Shown: piece by piece, positions 52,699 through 61,964 of the stretch
Layout: each line of letters begins with the position of its first letter
How positions within the stretch are numbered: position 1 is the stretch's first letter
Assembly (NCBI RefSeq): GCF_018130615.1
Contig: NZ_JAFCKB010000004.1
Location: 310,001-374,000 of the forward strand
Origin: Bradyrhizobium manausense
GTDB lineage: Bacteria; Pseudomonadota; Alphaproteobacteria; Rhizobiales; Xanthobacteraceae
Direction of reading: 5' to 3'
DNA length: 64,000 nucleotides
Program-made: the position numbers and the translations under genes
Notes under the pieces: model-generated
What the model saw: the letters and a program-made list of their open reading frames with translations, nothing else
What the model was told of the DNA's origin: nothing
Database searches by the model: none

Positions 52699-53898
52699 TC
52701 AGCGCTCCCCGGCCTCTTCCGGCTTCGACCCTAGCGACACCGACTCCCACACCGCGACGACGATCATGATCACGCTGGTCGCGACCGACAGCCACAGCGG
52801 CGAGAGGTCGGCGGCGAACCACCACAGCGCCAGCAGCAGGATGATGCCGATGCCGTGGGAGAGCTGGAGGAAGCCGCGGATCGAGTGCTTGAACAGGATG
52901 GTGCCGACCAGAAACACCAGGGGACCACCGATCGTGCTGACGATGGTGCGGACGTCGGAATGTCCGGTCGGATGTTTCAGCACCAGCTCGTCCGAGACAG
53001 CGGTCAGGATGATGCCGGCGACGATCGGCATGTGCAGATAGGTGTAGGCGAGCCGCGCCAGCCGGCCGGATTCGGCGCTCTTCGAGATCAACTCGGAGCC
53101 GGCCTCGGCGCCCTTGTGGAAATAGACCCACCACATCGCGATGCTGCCGACCAGGGCCGCGACGAAGGCCAGGATGTTCTCCGCAGTCCAATCCAGCTCG
53201 GCGAAGGTCGCGCCGTTGACGACGACGGCCTCGCCGAGCGCGATGATGATGAAGCCGGCGCAGCGCTCGGCCATGTGTCCGCCCTCGACGGCCCAGGCTT
53301 CAACCGACGAGAAGCCCAGCTTCGGCACCCAGAAGCGCACCGCGGGCGAGACGTATTCGATCGCGAGCGCAGCGATCCAGAACCACAGCCGCTCCTCGCC
53401 ATGGGCCAGACCGCCGAGGATCCAGAGCACCGCCGAGCAGCACAGCCAGACCAGAATGCGGATCGCGTTGTGCCGCACGGCGGTGCGATGACGCGGGGTC
53501 GCGAGCAGCCAGAAGGCGGTCCGCCCGACCTGCATCACCGCATAGGCGATCGCAAACCAGAGGCCACGGCCGTCGAACGCGCTCGGAATCGTCGTCGACA
53601 GCACGAGGCCGCCCAGCATCATCAGGAAGATCAGGATGCGGACCGGCGTCAGCTCGGGGTTGAGCCAGTTGGTGACCCAGGCGGTGTAGACCCACACCCA
53701 CCACACGGCGAGAAACAGCAGCGCGACCTCGACCGCGCCGAGCGGCGTGAAGTGGTGCAGCAGCGTGTGCGAAATCTGCGTGACGGCGAAGACGAAGACG
53801 AGGTCGAAGAACAGCTCGGCATTGGTGACGCGGCTGGGTTGGTTCGGCACGATCACGCGAAACATCGCGCCGCGCTGATTGTCCGCAGCCATCATCAC
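52699..53898 (-). CDS. Low temperature requirement protein A (LtrA) family membrane protein
   Basis: A 399-residue protein with about ten to twelve hydrophobic segments. Family hallmarks are 'VTNAELFFDLVFVFAVTQIS', 'WWVWVYTAWVTNWLNPE', 'HMAERCAGFIIIALGEAVVV' and 'AMWWVYFHKGAEAG'. LtrA was named for growth of Listeria at low temperature; its biochemical role is unknown. It converges with egtD, the two stops being 13 bases apart, and it follows bolA by 17 bases on the minus strand. Confidence 0.9.
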   Translation of the reverse strand: MMMAADNQRGAMFRVIVPNQPSRVTNAELFFDLVFVFAVTQISHTLLHHFTPLGAVEVALLFLAVWWVWVYTAWVTNWLNPELTPVRILIFLMMLGGLVLSTTIPSAFDGRGLWFAIAYAVMQVGRTAFWLLATPRHRTAVRHNAIRILVWLCCSAVLWILGGLAHGEERLWFWIAALAIEYVSPAVRFWVPKLGFSSVEAWAVEGGHMAERCAGFIIIALGEAVVVNGATFAELDWTAENILAFVAALVGSIAMWWVYFHKGAEAGSELISKSAESGRLARLAYTYLHMPIVAGIILTAVSDELVLKHPTGHSDVRTIVSTIGGPLVFLVGTILFKHSIRGFLQLSHGIGIILLLALWWFAADLSPLWLSVATSVIMIVVAVWESVSLGSKPEEAGER

Positions 53899-53915
53899 CC
53901 CGTCGTGCGATCAGG

Positions 53916-54152
53916 TCAGGTGCCAGGTACCCCGGTTTGCAGCGCCAACGCGTGTAGCACCCCGCCCATCTGTCCTTGCAGGGACCGATAGACGATCTGG
54001 TGCTGCTGGACGCGGGATTTGCCGCGGAAGGATTCCGAGATCACGGTCGCGGCATAGTGATCGCCATCGCCGGCGAGGTCACGGATGGTCACCTCGGCAT
54101 CGGGGATCGCCGCCTTGATCATCGCCTCGATATCGTGGGCGTCCATGGGCAT
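53916..54152 (-). CDS. bolA: BolA family protein
   Basis: A 78-residue protein with the BolA fold: 'HDIEAMIKAAIPDAEVTIRD', then 'GDGDHYAATVISESFRGKSR' and the helix 'VQQHQIVYRSLQGQMGG' containing the conserved His. BolA proteins pair with monothiol glutaredoxins to carry [2Fe-2S] clusters. It lies between purL (2.2 kb away) and grxD (3.8 kb away) on the same strand. Confidence 0.94.
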   Translation of the reverse strand: MPMDAHDIEAMIKAAIPDAEVTIRDLAGDGDHYAATVISESFRGKSRVQQHQIVYRSLQGQMGGVLHALALQTGVPGT

Positions 54153-54345
54153 TCGGGTCTTGCTCCTTGTGTCGGCTCTAAGCCTCGTCGTCGAATCGCT
54201 TGCCGGGGTCCCCTCACCGGCACGGCCAAACTTAGCGTGAACGGCCTTCTACGTCACGCTTTCCGGCACTATATCCCTGATCCCATCCGGATAAAGGCAC
54301 GACAAAGTGCCGCGCGCGGCAGAATGATCGAAAAGGCGTGAAATC

Positions 54346-54705
54346 ATGAAGCTTCCAGGTCCCGACCACCCCATCACGATCACCCAAAACCCTCGGCGCG
54401 TCCGCGTCACGGCGGGCGATATCGTGATTGCCGAGAGTACCAAGGCGCTGACGCTGAAAGAGGCCAAATATCCGGCGGTGCAATATGTGCCGCGGGAGGA
54501 CGCCAACATGGCGTTGCTGGAGCGCACCGACCGCACCACCCATTGCCCCTACAAGGGAGACGCCAGCTATTACAGCATCAAGGCCAACGGCAAGACGCTC
54601 GACAACGCGATCTGGACCTACGAGACGCCCTTCCCCGCGATGACAGAGATCACCGGGCACCTCGCTTTTTATCCGGACAAGGTGAAAATCGAGGAGGTGG
54701 GATAG
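54346..54705 (+). CDS. DUF427 domain-containing protein
   Basis: A 119-residue protein beginning MKLPGPDHPITITQNPRRVR, with 'YVPREDANMALLERTDRTTH' and CPYKGDASYYSI, followed by 'WTYETPFPAMTEITGHLAFY'. This is a full single DUF427 domain, a small beta-rich fold of unknown function. The Cys of CPYKG is invariant in the family. It is alone on the plus strand between bolA and a repeat element. Confidence 0.9.
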   Translation: MKLPGPDHPITITQNPRRVRVTAGDIVIAESTKALTLKEAKYPAVQYVPREDANMALLERTDRTTHCPYKGDASYYSIKANGKTLDNAIWTYETPFPAMTEITGHLAFYPDKVKIEEVG

Positions 54706-54715
54706 TTGGAGTCGA

Positions 54716-54796
54716 CGTCATTCCGGGATGGTCCGAAGGACCAGACCCGGAATCCAGAGATTCCGGGCTCGGTCCTGCGGACCGCCCCGGAATGAC
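54716..54796. repeat. Dispersed palindromic repeat family A, copy 4
   Basis: The arms are CGTCATTCCGGG and CCCCGGAATGAC, with inner arms GGTCCGAAGGACCAGACCCGGAATC / GATTCCGGGCTCGGTCC. It lies between the convergent DUF427 and DUF1328 genes, 11 bases after the first and 8 before the second. Confidence 0.85.
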
Positions 54797-54804
54797 TTAT
54801 CAGG

Positions 54805-54978
54805 TTACGCTCTGAAGATCGTGAGCCCGAGGATCAGCAGCACCAGGAAGATCACGAGGAAGACGTAGAACAGAAAGCGGGCGATATCGGCGGAGGCCGC
54901 CGAGATCCCGGTGAAGCCGAGCACACCGGCCACGATCGAGACCAGCAGAAAGATCAGTGCCCACTTCAAGATCGTCAT
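54805..54978 (-). CDS. DUF1328 small membrane protein
   Basis: A 57-residue protein of two membrane helices: '[20 protein letters not shown]', [17 protein letters not shown], then '[17 protein letters not shown]'. This matches the DUF1328 (YtjA-like) family of tiny inner-membrane proteins often induced by stress. The ATG at 54978 has GGAG upstream. A possible EcfG promoter lies at 55035-55060. Confidence 0.9.
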   Translation of the reverse strand: MTILKWALIFLLVSIVAGVLGFTGISAASADIARFLFYVFLVIFLVLLILGLTIFRA

Positions 54979-55034
54979 CGCCAGCTCCGCTGGTATCGGC
55001 CGCCGCGGCCGGCGGCGTCTCACTTCGGGAACGC

Positions 55035-55060
55035 TAACCGCATTGTGCGGAGCAGGTTCC
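55035..55060 (-). promoter_or_regulatory. Possible EcfG-type general-stress promoter for the DUF1328 gene
   Basis: On the minus strand GGAACC is followed after 14-16 bases by CGGTTA, close to the alphaproteobacterial EcfG pattern (GGAAC-N16/17-CGTT). It lies 57 bases upstream of the DUF1328 ATG. DUF1328 genes are commonly in stress regulons, which fits. Confidence 0.45.
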
Positions 55061-55160
55061 TAAACGCACGACAGAAGGATTTTGCGGCGCAAACTGCGCT
55101 TGCTGAATCGGGTTCCCGGCGGCAGAGTCCGGCCGGAGGAGAAAGGCGACCGGGGCAGCC

Positions 55161-56351
55161 ATGATTACGATGTCACAGTCTGCGCAGGGTGGCGCAGAGG
55201 CGCATGCCGAGCCGAAGGCAAAGGTGCGCAATATGTCGCTCGACCGTGCCCGCACCTTCCTCACGCTGGTGGTGCTGCTGCATCACGCTGTCATTCCCTA
55301 CACCTATTTCGGTCATACCGATCCGAAGTTCTTCTTCGGCTTCGACATGATCGTGCTCGCCACCGACAGCTTCTTCATGGCGATGTTCTTCTTCCTGTCC
55401 GGCTTGTTTGCGTGGTCAGGCATCGCCCGCAAGGGAGCGCAGAGCTATTTGACAGATCGCCTGCTGCGGCTTGGGCTGCCGTTCGTGATCTGCGCATTCA
55501 CGATCATTCCGCTCGCCTATTACGCCATCTCGCTCCGGCAAAATCCCAAGATCGACTTCGCGGAATATTGGTGGAACATGGTCACGAAGGGTCCCTGGCC
55601 GAGCGGGCCGATCTGGTTCCTCTGGGTCCTGCTCGCCTTCGACGTGGTTGCCTGCATCCTGCATCGACTGTCACCCAACCTGCTCGATCCGATCAATCGG
55701 CTGTCGCTGCACGGCCGCCGCCGGCCCGCGGTGTTCTTCGCGGTTATGCTCGCCATCACCGCAGCGTTCTATGTTCCGGGGCTGATGTATTTTGGGCCAA
55801 GCAGCTGGTTCGAGTTCGGGCCGTTCTCGGTGCAGCACGGGCGGGTGATGCTCTATGCGAGCTACTTCTTTTTCGGTGCCGGCATCGGCGTCGCGAATAT
55901 GGACCGCGGACTGCTCGCGGCTGACGGCCGGATGGCGAAGGTCAGCTGGGACTGGATGGTCTTGGCGATCGTTCCGTATTGCCTGCTCTGGGTGCTGATC
56001 TTCATCAAGCGCGAAATACTGGGAAATCCGTCACCGCTGCCGAACTGGTATGAGGGCCTCTATGCCGTCTGCTTCGCTGTTTTCAGCGTAGCTATCATGT
56101 TTCTGATCCTGGCCTTCTTCCAGAGGTTCAAGCAATCGGGTTCGGCCAGACTCCTCGATCCGATGCAGGCGGACGCCTATGGCATGTTCTTGGTGCACTA
56201 CCCGATCGCGCTTTGGCTGCAATACTGGCTGTTCGACTATGACCTGCCAGCGATCATCAAGATGACGATCGGATTCGTGCTGACAATCGCTATCAGCTGG
56301 GCGCTGACGCGCGCCTTGCGCCAGATCCCCGGGGCAACGAAGGTGCTGTGA
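55161..56351 (+). CDS. Acyltransferase family 3 / OpgC-like membrane protein
   Basis: A 396-residue protein with about ten membrane helices. It starts with the acyltransferase-3 opening 'SLDRARTFLTLVVLLHHAVI' (active-site-type His pair region) and continues with 'FFLSGLFAWSGIARKGAQSY' (then LTDRLLRLGLPFV) and 'DAYGMFLVHYPIALWLQYWL'. The layout is like OpgC/MdoC or O-antigen acetylases, which decorate periplasmic glucans or surface sugars. The substrate cannot be assigned. It converges with purL. Confidence 0.88.
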   Translation: MITMSQSAQGGAEAHAEPKAKVRNMSLDRARTFLTLVVLLHHAVIPYTYFGHTDPKFFFGFDMIVLATDSFFMAMFFFLSGLFAWSGIARKGAQSYLTDRLLRLGLPFVICAFTIIPLAYYAISLRQNPKIDFAEYWWNMVTKGPWPSGPIWFLWVLLAFDVVACILHRLSPNLLDPINRLSLHGRRRPAVFFAVMLAITAAFYVPGLMYFGPSSWFEFGPFSVQHGRVMLYASYFFFGAGIGVANMDRGLLAADGRMAKVSWDWMVLAIVPYCLLWVLIFIKREILGNPSPLPNWYEGLYAVCFAVFSVAIMFLILAFFQRFKQSGSARLLDPMQADAYGMFLVHYPIALWLQYWLFDYDLPAIIKMTIGFVLTIAISWALTRALRQIPGATKVL

Positions 56352-56366
56352 GCTCGTGAAGGCGGC

Positions 56367-58577
56367 CTACGCCGCCTTCCCGCCCATATACTCCGGCAGC
56401 CACCGCTCGAACGACTTGCGCAGCGCATCGATCGTCACGGGAGTTTCGCCGACGATCGCGATGGCGTCACCACCGGTGGTGCCGATCCGCACGCAGGGCA
56501 CCTCGCAACCGCGCATCTTGGCGAGCACGCGGCCAGCCTCTATCTCCGGCACGGTGACGAGATAGCGCGCCTGGTCCTCACCGAACCAGTACGCCTGCGA
56601 GACGAGCGAAGTCGGCGCAGCCAGCAGTCTTGCGCCGATGCCGCTCGCCATCGCCATCTCCGCGAGTGCGATCAAGAGGCCACCGTCGGAGAGATCGTGC
56701 ACCGCAGTCGCGGTGCCCGCGTGAATCATGCCGCGCACGCAATCGCCGTTGCGCTTCTCGGCGGCGAGGTCGACCGGCGGCGGTGCACCCTCCTCGCGAC
56801 CACAGATGTCACGCAGGTACACGGACTGACCGAGCCAGCCATGTGTCTCGCCGACCAGCAGGATGGCCTCGCCCTCAGCCTTGAAGGCGAGCGAGGCCGA
56901 CTTGGTGAAGTCGTCGAGCAGGCCGACACCACCGATCGAGGGCGTCGGCAGGATCGCGCGGCCATTGGTTTCGTTGTAGAGCGAGACGTTGCCGGAGACG
57001 ACCGGGAAGTCGAGCGTGCGGCAGGCTTCCGAGATGCCCTTCAGGCAGCCGACGAACTGGCCCATGATCTCAGGGCGCTCAGGATTGCCGAAGTTGAGAT
57101 TGTCGGTGATCGCGAGCGGCTTGCCACCGACGGCCGTGATGTTGCGCCAGGCCTCCGCCACCGCCTGCTTGCCGCCCTCAAACGGGTCGGCCTCGCAATA
57201 GCGCGGGGTGACGTCGACGGTCAGCGCAAGGCCCTTCGGCCCGTCCTGCACGCGCACGACGGCGGCGTCGCCGCCGGGGCGCTGCATGGTGTTGCCGAGG
57301 ATGACGTGGTCATACTGCTCCCACACCCAGCGCTTGCTGCACATGTCGGGCGTGCCGATCAGCTTCTCCAGCGCTGCGCCAAGCGCCATCGGCGCCGGCA
57401 CCTCGCGCGCATGCACGGTCGGCAGCGCGGCGGAGGGCACATGCGGGCGGTCATAAAGCGGCGCCTCGTCGCCGAGCTCCTTGATCGGCAGGTCGGCCAT
57501 GACGTCGCCGCCATGCTTGACCACGAAGCGCTTGCTCGGCGTGGTGTAGCCGACCACGGCGAAATCGAGCCCCCACTTCCTGAAGATCGCCTCGGCTTCC
57601 TTTTCCTTCTCGGGCTTGAGCACCATGAGCATGCGCTCCTGGCTCTCCGAGAGCATCATCTCGTAGGCGCTCATGCCGGTCTCGCGGGTCGGCACCGCAT
57701 CGAGATCGAGATCGACACCGAGATCGCCCTTGGCGCCCATTTCGACGGCAGAGCAAGTCAGACCCGCCGCGCCCATATCCTGGATCGCGATGACGCAGCC
57801 CTTCTCCATGATCTCGAGGCACGCTTCGAGCAGCAGCTTCTCGGCGAAGGGGTCGCCGACCTGCACGGTCGGGCGCTTCTCCTCGGACTTGTCGTCGAAC
57901 TCGGCCGACGCCATCGAGGCGCCGTGGATGCCGTCGCGGCCCGTTTTGGAGCCGAGATACACGATCGGCATGTTCACGCCGGAGGCGGCCGCATAGAAGA
58001 TCTTGTCGGCATTGGCGAGGCCAACGGCCATCGCGTTGACCAGGATGTTGCCGTCATAGCGGGTGTGGAATCGCACCTGCCCGCCGACCGTCGGCACGCC
58101 GAAGGAATTGCCATAGCCGCCGACGCCGGCGACGACGCCGGAGACGAGATGCCGGGTCCTGGCGTGTTCGGGCGCACCGAAGCTCAGCGCATTGAGGCAG
58201 GCGATCGGGCGCGCGCCCATGGTGAAGACGTCGCGCAAAATGCCGCCGACGCCGGTGGTCGCGCCCTGGTAGGGCTCGATGTAGCTCGGGTGATTGTGGC
58301 TCTCCATCTTGAAGACCACCGCCTGGCCGTCGCCGATGTCGATCACGCCGGCATTCTCGCCAGGGCCCTGGATCACCCAGGGCGCCTTGGTCGGCAGGCC
58401 CTTCAGATGGATGCGCGAGGATTTGTACGAGCAGTGCTCGTTCCACATCGCCGAGAAGATGCCGAGCTCGGTGAAGGTCGGCTCCCGCCCGATCAGCTTC
58501 AGGATGCGCTCGTATTCGTCGGGCTTGAGCCCGTGGGCGGCAACCAGTTCGGGGGTGATCTTGGGTTCGTTCTTCAT
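56367..58577 (-). CDS. purL: Phosphoribosylformylglycinamidine synthase subunit PurL
   Basis: A 736-residue small-type PurL. Seen are '[20 protein letters not shown]', SYKSSR (ATP-binding), '[20 protein letters not shown]' and '[20 protein letters not shown]'. It makes FGAM from FGAR with ATP and ammonia from PurQ, in a complex with PurS. purQ and purS normally lie upstream but are absent here; 58578 onward is unrelated. The start at ATG 58577 fits the family. Confidence 0.97.
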   Translation of the reverse strand: MKNEPKITPELVAAHGLKPDEYERILKLIGREPTFTELGIFSAMWNEHCSYKSSRIHLKGLPTKAPWVIQGPGENAGVIDIGDGQAVVFKMESHNHPSYIEPYQGATTGVGGILRDVFTMGARPIACLNALSFGAPEHARTRHLVSGVVAGVGGYGNSFGVPTVGGQVRFHTRYDGNILVNAMAVGLANADKIFYAAASGVNMPIVYLGSKTGRDGIHGASMASAEFDDKSEEKRPTVQVGDPFAEKLLLEACLEIMEKGCVIAIQDMGAAGLTCSAVEMGAKGDLGVDLDLDAVPTRETGMSAYEMMLSESQERMLMVLKPEKEKEAEAIFRKWGLDFAVVGYTTPSKRFVVKHGGDVMADLPIKELGDEAPLYDRPHVPSAALPTVHAREVPAPMALGAALEKLIGTPDMCSKRWVWEQYDHVILGNTMQRPGGDAAVVRVQDGPKGLALTVDVTPRYCEADPFEGGKQAVAEAWRNITAVGGKPLAITDNLNFGNPERPEIMGQFVGCLKGISEACRTLDFPVVSGNVSLYNETNGRAILPTPSIGGVGLLDDFTKSASLAFKAEGEAILLVGETHGWLGQSVYLRDICGREEGAPPPVDLAAEKRNGDCVRGMIHAGTATAVHDLSDGGLLIALAEMAMASGIGARLLAAPTSLVSQAYWFGEDQARYLVTVPEIEAGRVLAKMRGCEVPCVRIGTTGGDAIAIVGETPVTIDALRKSFERWLPEYMGGKAA

Positions 58578-58762
58578 GGATTCGGGGCTTTCGGCGGCGG
58601 TTTGGCCGTTCTTAGGAACATCGGGGGCTCACGAAAAGCCCTTTATGGCGCATTTTCCCGCTGTCCCACGTTTTGCGGGCGGGCGGTCGCAGGAACAGCA
58701 ATTGCACGGCGTGAACGGATCGGATTTAAGGGCTAAAGACCCGCAATTGAAGGCCCATTTCC

Positions 58763-59242
58763 TTGCACGAATTGACCAAAACGCCCCCGCCCCGCCGTCC
58801 CGACCTCCATATCGCGACCGAGGGGGAATTCGAGGGCTGGCAGACCTGGATCCGCGACAGTTTTGAGAATCATATCGGCCCCTTCTGGCACCGCTTTGAG
58901 GCGGATGGCCGGGTCCGCTGCGCCTTCCGGGTCGAGAAAAAGCACCTCAACGGCTCTCAAAACGTCCATGGCGGGTGCTTCATGGCGTTTGCCGACTACT
59001 GCCTGTTCGCAATCGGCCGACACGCGCTGCAGGGCAAGGGCGTGACCGTCAATTTCGCCTGCGAATTCCTCGATGCCGGCCATGAGGGCGAGCTGATCGA
59101 GTGCACCGGCGAGGTCACCCGCGCCGGTGGCTCACTGATCTTTCTACGCGGGGAGATGATGGCCGGCGACCGCCGCCTCTTCACCTTCTCCGGCACGATC
59201 AAGCGGGTGAAGCGGAAGCCGCTGCCTCAGCCGACCCCATAG
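58763..59242 (+). CDS. PaaI-like thioesterase (hotdog fold)
   Basis: A 159-residue hotdog-fold protein with 'FENHIGPFWHRFEADGRVRC' and the PaaI-type catalytic loop 'NVHGGCFMAFADYCLFAIGR', in which the Asn/His-Gly-Gly and following Asp fit active-site residues. 'GEVTRAGGSLIFLRGEMMAG' completes the fold. It probably hydrolyses an acyl-CoA. The start is TTG at 58763 with GAAGG nine bases upstream; no ATG is available before the conserved part. Confidence 0.82.
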   Translation: MHELTKTPPPRRPDLHIATEGEFEGWQTWIRDSFENHIGPFWHRFEADGRVRCAFRVEKKHLNGSQNVHGGCFMAFADYCLFAIGRHALQGKGVTVNFACEFLDAGHEGELIECTGEVTRAGGSLIFLRGEMMAGDRRLFTFSGTIKRVKRKPLPQPTP

Positions 59243-59280
59243 TTCGACGCCTTTCCTTTTGGCGCGAGCAATTGCGCCAA

Positions 59281-60636
59281 TCAGGCAGCGACGTTTGGCT
59301 GCCGGAAGGCCGCTTCCATCTCGCGGCGGACCCGCACGGCGAGATTGTTCGGATCGTACTCTACATCCTCCCATTTCAGGCGCTGGCCGGGCTCGATATC
59401 GGTCTTCAGCTTGACCTGGTGGGCGAGGCCGAGCGGCAGGTAGCCCTGCTTCAGGGAAGCGTCGGCGGGGGTCTGCTTGCCCCAGACGCAGAAACCGCCC
59501 TCGCCGTCGAGCATCTCGCCGGCCTTCAGCTTCCGCTTGGCGGTCGCCACGACATCCGAATTGAACACGATCGGCGCGCCGGTCGGCTCCTTGCGCAGCG
59601 CTGCAGAAGCAACGGAGATCCCGAGCTCGAGCCCGATCATATGGATCGGCCGGTACAGCGAGGCATATTTGCCGGTCTTGTCCGGCAGCATGCTGTATTC
59701 GCGGAAGCATTCCTCCGAATAGGCGCTGTCGGTCTCAAACACGACATAGGTCCCCATCACAAGGCTCTGCGGGACGTCGCTGCCGTCACGATAGACCGAC
59801 GAAGTGACCTCGGTGACGCCTGACTTCTCCAGCATGCCACCGTCGGATTTCGGCTTGCAGATTTCGGCGTGCTCGAACCGCGTCGCCGGTGGGAAGGACA
59901 GGCCTTCGCTCTGCGCATGCAGCCCGGTCGCATTGCACACGGCCGTCATCTCGATGCCCGACTTGGTGCCGTCGACGAACGAGTTGAACATCTTCGGGTT
60001 GATCGAGTTGCGATCCTTGATCTTCATGTATTTGTCGAGGATGTCCCAGACCGTATCCGGCGTCGACTGGTGATAGGTCGGGTGGTAGCGCGTGCCCTTG
60101 CCGGCGGCGACGACCTTGAATCCGGCGGCGCGCGCCCAGTCGACATGGTCGGCGATCAGCGCCGGCTGGTCGCCCCAGGCCAGCGAATAGACGACGCCCG
60201 CCTGCCGTGCCTTGCGCGCCAGGATCGGGCCTGCGACCGCATCCGCCTCGACATTGACCATCACGATGTGCTTGCCGTTCTCGATCGCCTTCATCGCGAA
60301 GCGGATGCCGGCGCCGGGATCGCCTGTCGCCTCGATGATCACCTCGATGGCGGGATGGGTGATCAGCGCGTCGGCATTGTCGGTGACGATTGTGCGGCCA
60401 TGCTTGAGCGCGTCGTCGATGGAGGTTGCCGCATATTGTTCCTCGGGCCAGCAGCCGAGCTTGAGCTGCGAACGGGCGCGGGCGGTGTTCAAGTCGGCGA
60501 CGCCGACGAGATGCATGCCGTCGGTCTGGCGCACCTGCGACAGGAACATCAGGCCGAATTTTCCGGCGCCGATCAGGCCAATGGTGACAGGCCTGCCGGC
60601 CGCCTTGCGCTCCAGCAGCATGCGATGGAGATTCAT
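59281..60636 (-). CDS. NAD(P)-binding homoserine-dehydrogenase-like protein with SAF domain
   Basis: A 451-residue protein. Residues about 15-140 form a Rossmann NAD(P) domain ('PVTIGLIGAGKFGLMFLSQV', then 'VGVADLN' and 'VIIEATGDPGAG'). The middle resembles homoserine dehydrogenase-type catalytic domains. The C-terminal 'YLPLGLAHQVKLKTDIEPGQ' and 'RLKWEDV' fit a SAF domain. Relatives act in sugar-acid or tetronate catabolism, but the substrate is not known. It sits next to a LysR gene and a TRAP transporter, suggesting the oxidation of an imported organic acid (inferred). Confidence 0.82.
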   Translation of the reverse strand: MNLHRMLLERKAAGRPVTIGLIGAGKFGLMFLSQVRQTDGMHLVGVADLNTARARSQLKLGCWPEEQYAATSIDDALKHGRTIVTDNADALITHPAIEVIIEATGDPGAGIRFAMKAIENGKHIVMVNVEADAVAGPILARKARQAGVVYSLAWGDQPALIADHVDWARAAGFKVVAAGKGTRYHPTYHQSTPDTVWDILDKYMKIKDRNSINPKMFNSFVDGTKSGIEMTAVCNATGLHAQSEGLSFPPATRFEHAEICKPKSDGGMLEKSGVTEVTSSVYRDGSDVPQSLVMGTYVVFETDSAYSEECFREYSMLPDKTGKYASLYRPIHMIGLELGISVASAALRKEPTGAPIVFNSDVVATAKRKLKAGEMLDGEGGFCVWGKQTPADASLKQGYLPLGLAHQVKLKTDIEPGQRLKWEDVEYDPNNLAVRVRREMEAAFRQPNVAA

Positions 60637-60775
60637 CTGGATTTCCTTAAACGTTCCTCGGGTGACGGCGATCGTTGCAGCCGTGAGGTGCGGCCGTGCT
60701 CGCCTTGCACGGAAACGTTAGGCAGCACCGAATCCGAGGGCAATTCAGATTATCTGCCCTGACGATGTAGAGGCG

Positions 60776-61681
60776 CTAAACAATCCGCGCGTTTTGGCGT
60801 TCACTCCACGCGTCGCGTTCACGACGCAGCCAATCGAGGAAGGTGCGGGTCTTGCGGTGACGGAGATGACCGTGCGGACAGACGATCCACTGCGTGGTCA
60901 GCGTGACCTCCGGCGGATTCTTGACGGGGCAAACCAAGCGGCCGTCACGCAATTCACGCCAGGCCAGCAGCTCGCTTTCGAGGCCAATGCCGAGGCCGTC
61001 GACGGCGGCATCGATCGCCATGTGGCTACGGTCGAATAGCACGCGCTTCCAGCGTTCCGCGGGCTCGATGCCGGCCTCGGTGAACCAGCGCGGCCATTGC
61101 ATCTGCGATTTCACCGAATGGATCAGCCGGTGCTTGAGCAGATCCTGGGCTTTGAGGCTGCCCGCCGCAAACGACGAAGGCGCACACAACGGAAAGAACC
61201 GCTCCTTGCCGAGACTTTCCACAAACAGGCCGGGCCAGCCGCCTTCGCCGTGGCGGATTTCCAGGTCGACATTCTCTTTGCGAAAGTCGGTGGGTTCATT
61301 GGTGCCGTCAAGCCGCAATTCAATGTCGGGATTGGCCTCGACGAAGCTCGCGAGCCGCGGCAGCAGCCATTTGCTCGACACGCTCGGCGCGGCACGCACC
61401 GTCAGCGTGGTGGCCGAGCGGATGCCGCGGACGTGCTGCGTCACATCGGTGACGTGCTCGATCTCGCGGCTGATCATCTCGAAATAGCGCTCGCCGGCTT
61501 CCGTCAGCGTGATGTTGCGCCCGACCCGCGAGGTCAGCGCCGTGCCGAGATGCAGCTCCAGCGCCTGGATCTGCTGGCTGACGGCCGACGGCGTCACCCG
61601 CAATTCGTCCGCCGCACGGGAAATGCTGCCTGCGCGCGCCACCGCGTGGAAGACGATGATGGCGCGGAACGGTATCTGCAT
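60776..61681 (-). CDS. LysR family transcriptional regulator
   Basis: A 301-residue regulator with an N-terminal winged helix-turn-helix ('GSISRAADELRVTPSAVSQQ', then IQALELHLG) and a substrate-binding domain ('PSVSSKWLLPRLASFVEANP', 'VDLEIRHGEGGWPGLF'). The layout is GcvA-like. It is divergent from the TRAP transporter genes and probably controls them and the neighbouring dehydrogenase gene in response to the transported acid. Confidence 0.93.
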   Translation of the reverse strand: MQIPFRAIIVFHAVARAGSISRAADELRVTPSAVSQQIQALELHLGTALTSRVGRNITLTEAGERYFEMISREIEHVTDVTQHVRGIRSATTLTVRAAPSVSSKWLLPRLASFVEANPDIELRLDGTNEPTDFRKENVDLEIRHGEGGWPGLFVESLGKERFFPLCAPSSFAAGSLKAQDLLKHRLIHSVKSQMQWPRWFTEAGIEPAERWKRVLFDRSHMAIDAAVDGLGIGLESELLAWRELRDGRLVCPVKNPPEVTLTTQWIVCPHGHLRHRKTRTFLDWLRRERDAWSERQNARIV

Positions 61682-61710
61682 CAGGAAACCTTTTAGGCCA
61701 GCTAAAGTGA

Positions 61711-61733
61711 CGACGAATATAATTCAATTGTCG
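61711..61733. promoter_or_regulatory. Imperfect AT-rich dyad in the LysR-TRAP divergent region
   Basis: CGACGAATATAATTCAATTG followed by TCG is a partial dyad (CGAC...GTCG ends with an AT-rich centre) 30 bases upstream of the LysR ATG and 230 upstream of dctP. LysR regulators often bind such T-N11-A-like dyads in the divergent promoter. By-eye match only. Confidence 0.35.
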
Positions 61734-61964
61734 TGCATGACCAGCGATCTAGGCTTCAACCTCAAGGCAACCCGCGACAGACGGGCGCCAAAGAGGAAAC
61801 AGGACGGCGCAGGAAGCCCGTCCGCCCGGGGGAAGGAACGCAAGGCTTAAGCCCTTTCACCAGCTCCAGCGATTTTGACGACACCGGCGCAGCAAGGCCT
61901 GCGCGCGGCAACGAACACGTGCGCCGACAAGGCGCCGCAGCAGATCATCAAGGGAGAACCAACG

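Noticed and set aside
56697-58736. Open frame of about 680 codons opposite purL
   Set aside because: Antisense to an unmistakable purL; composition is typical of GC-driven shadow frames.
61875-61964. Thirty-codon extension before the DctP Tat signal
   Set aside because: The twin-arginine signal should be near the N-terminus, and a GGGAG site precedes the ATG at 61965.
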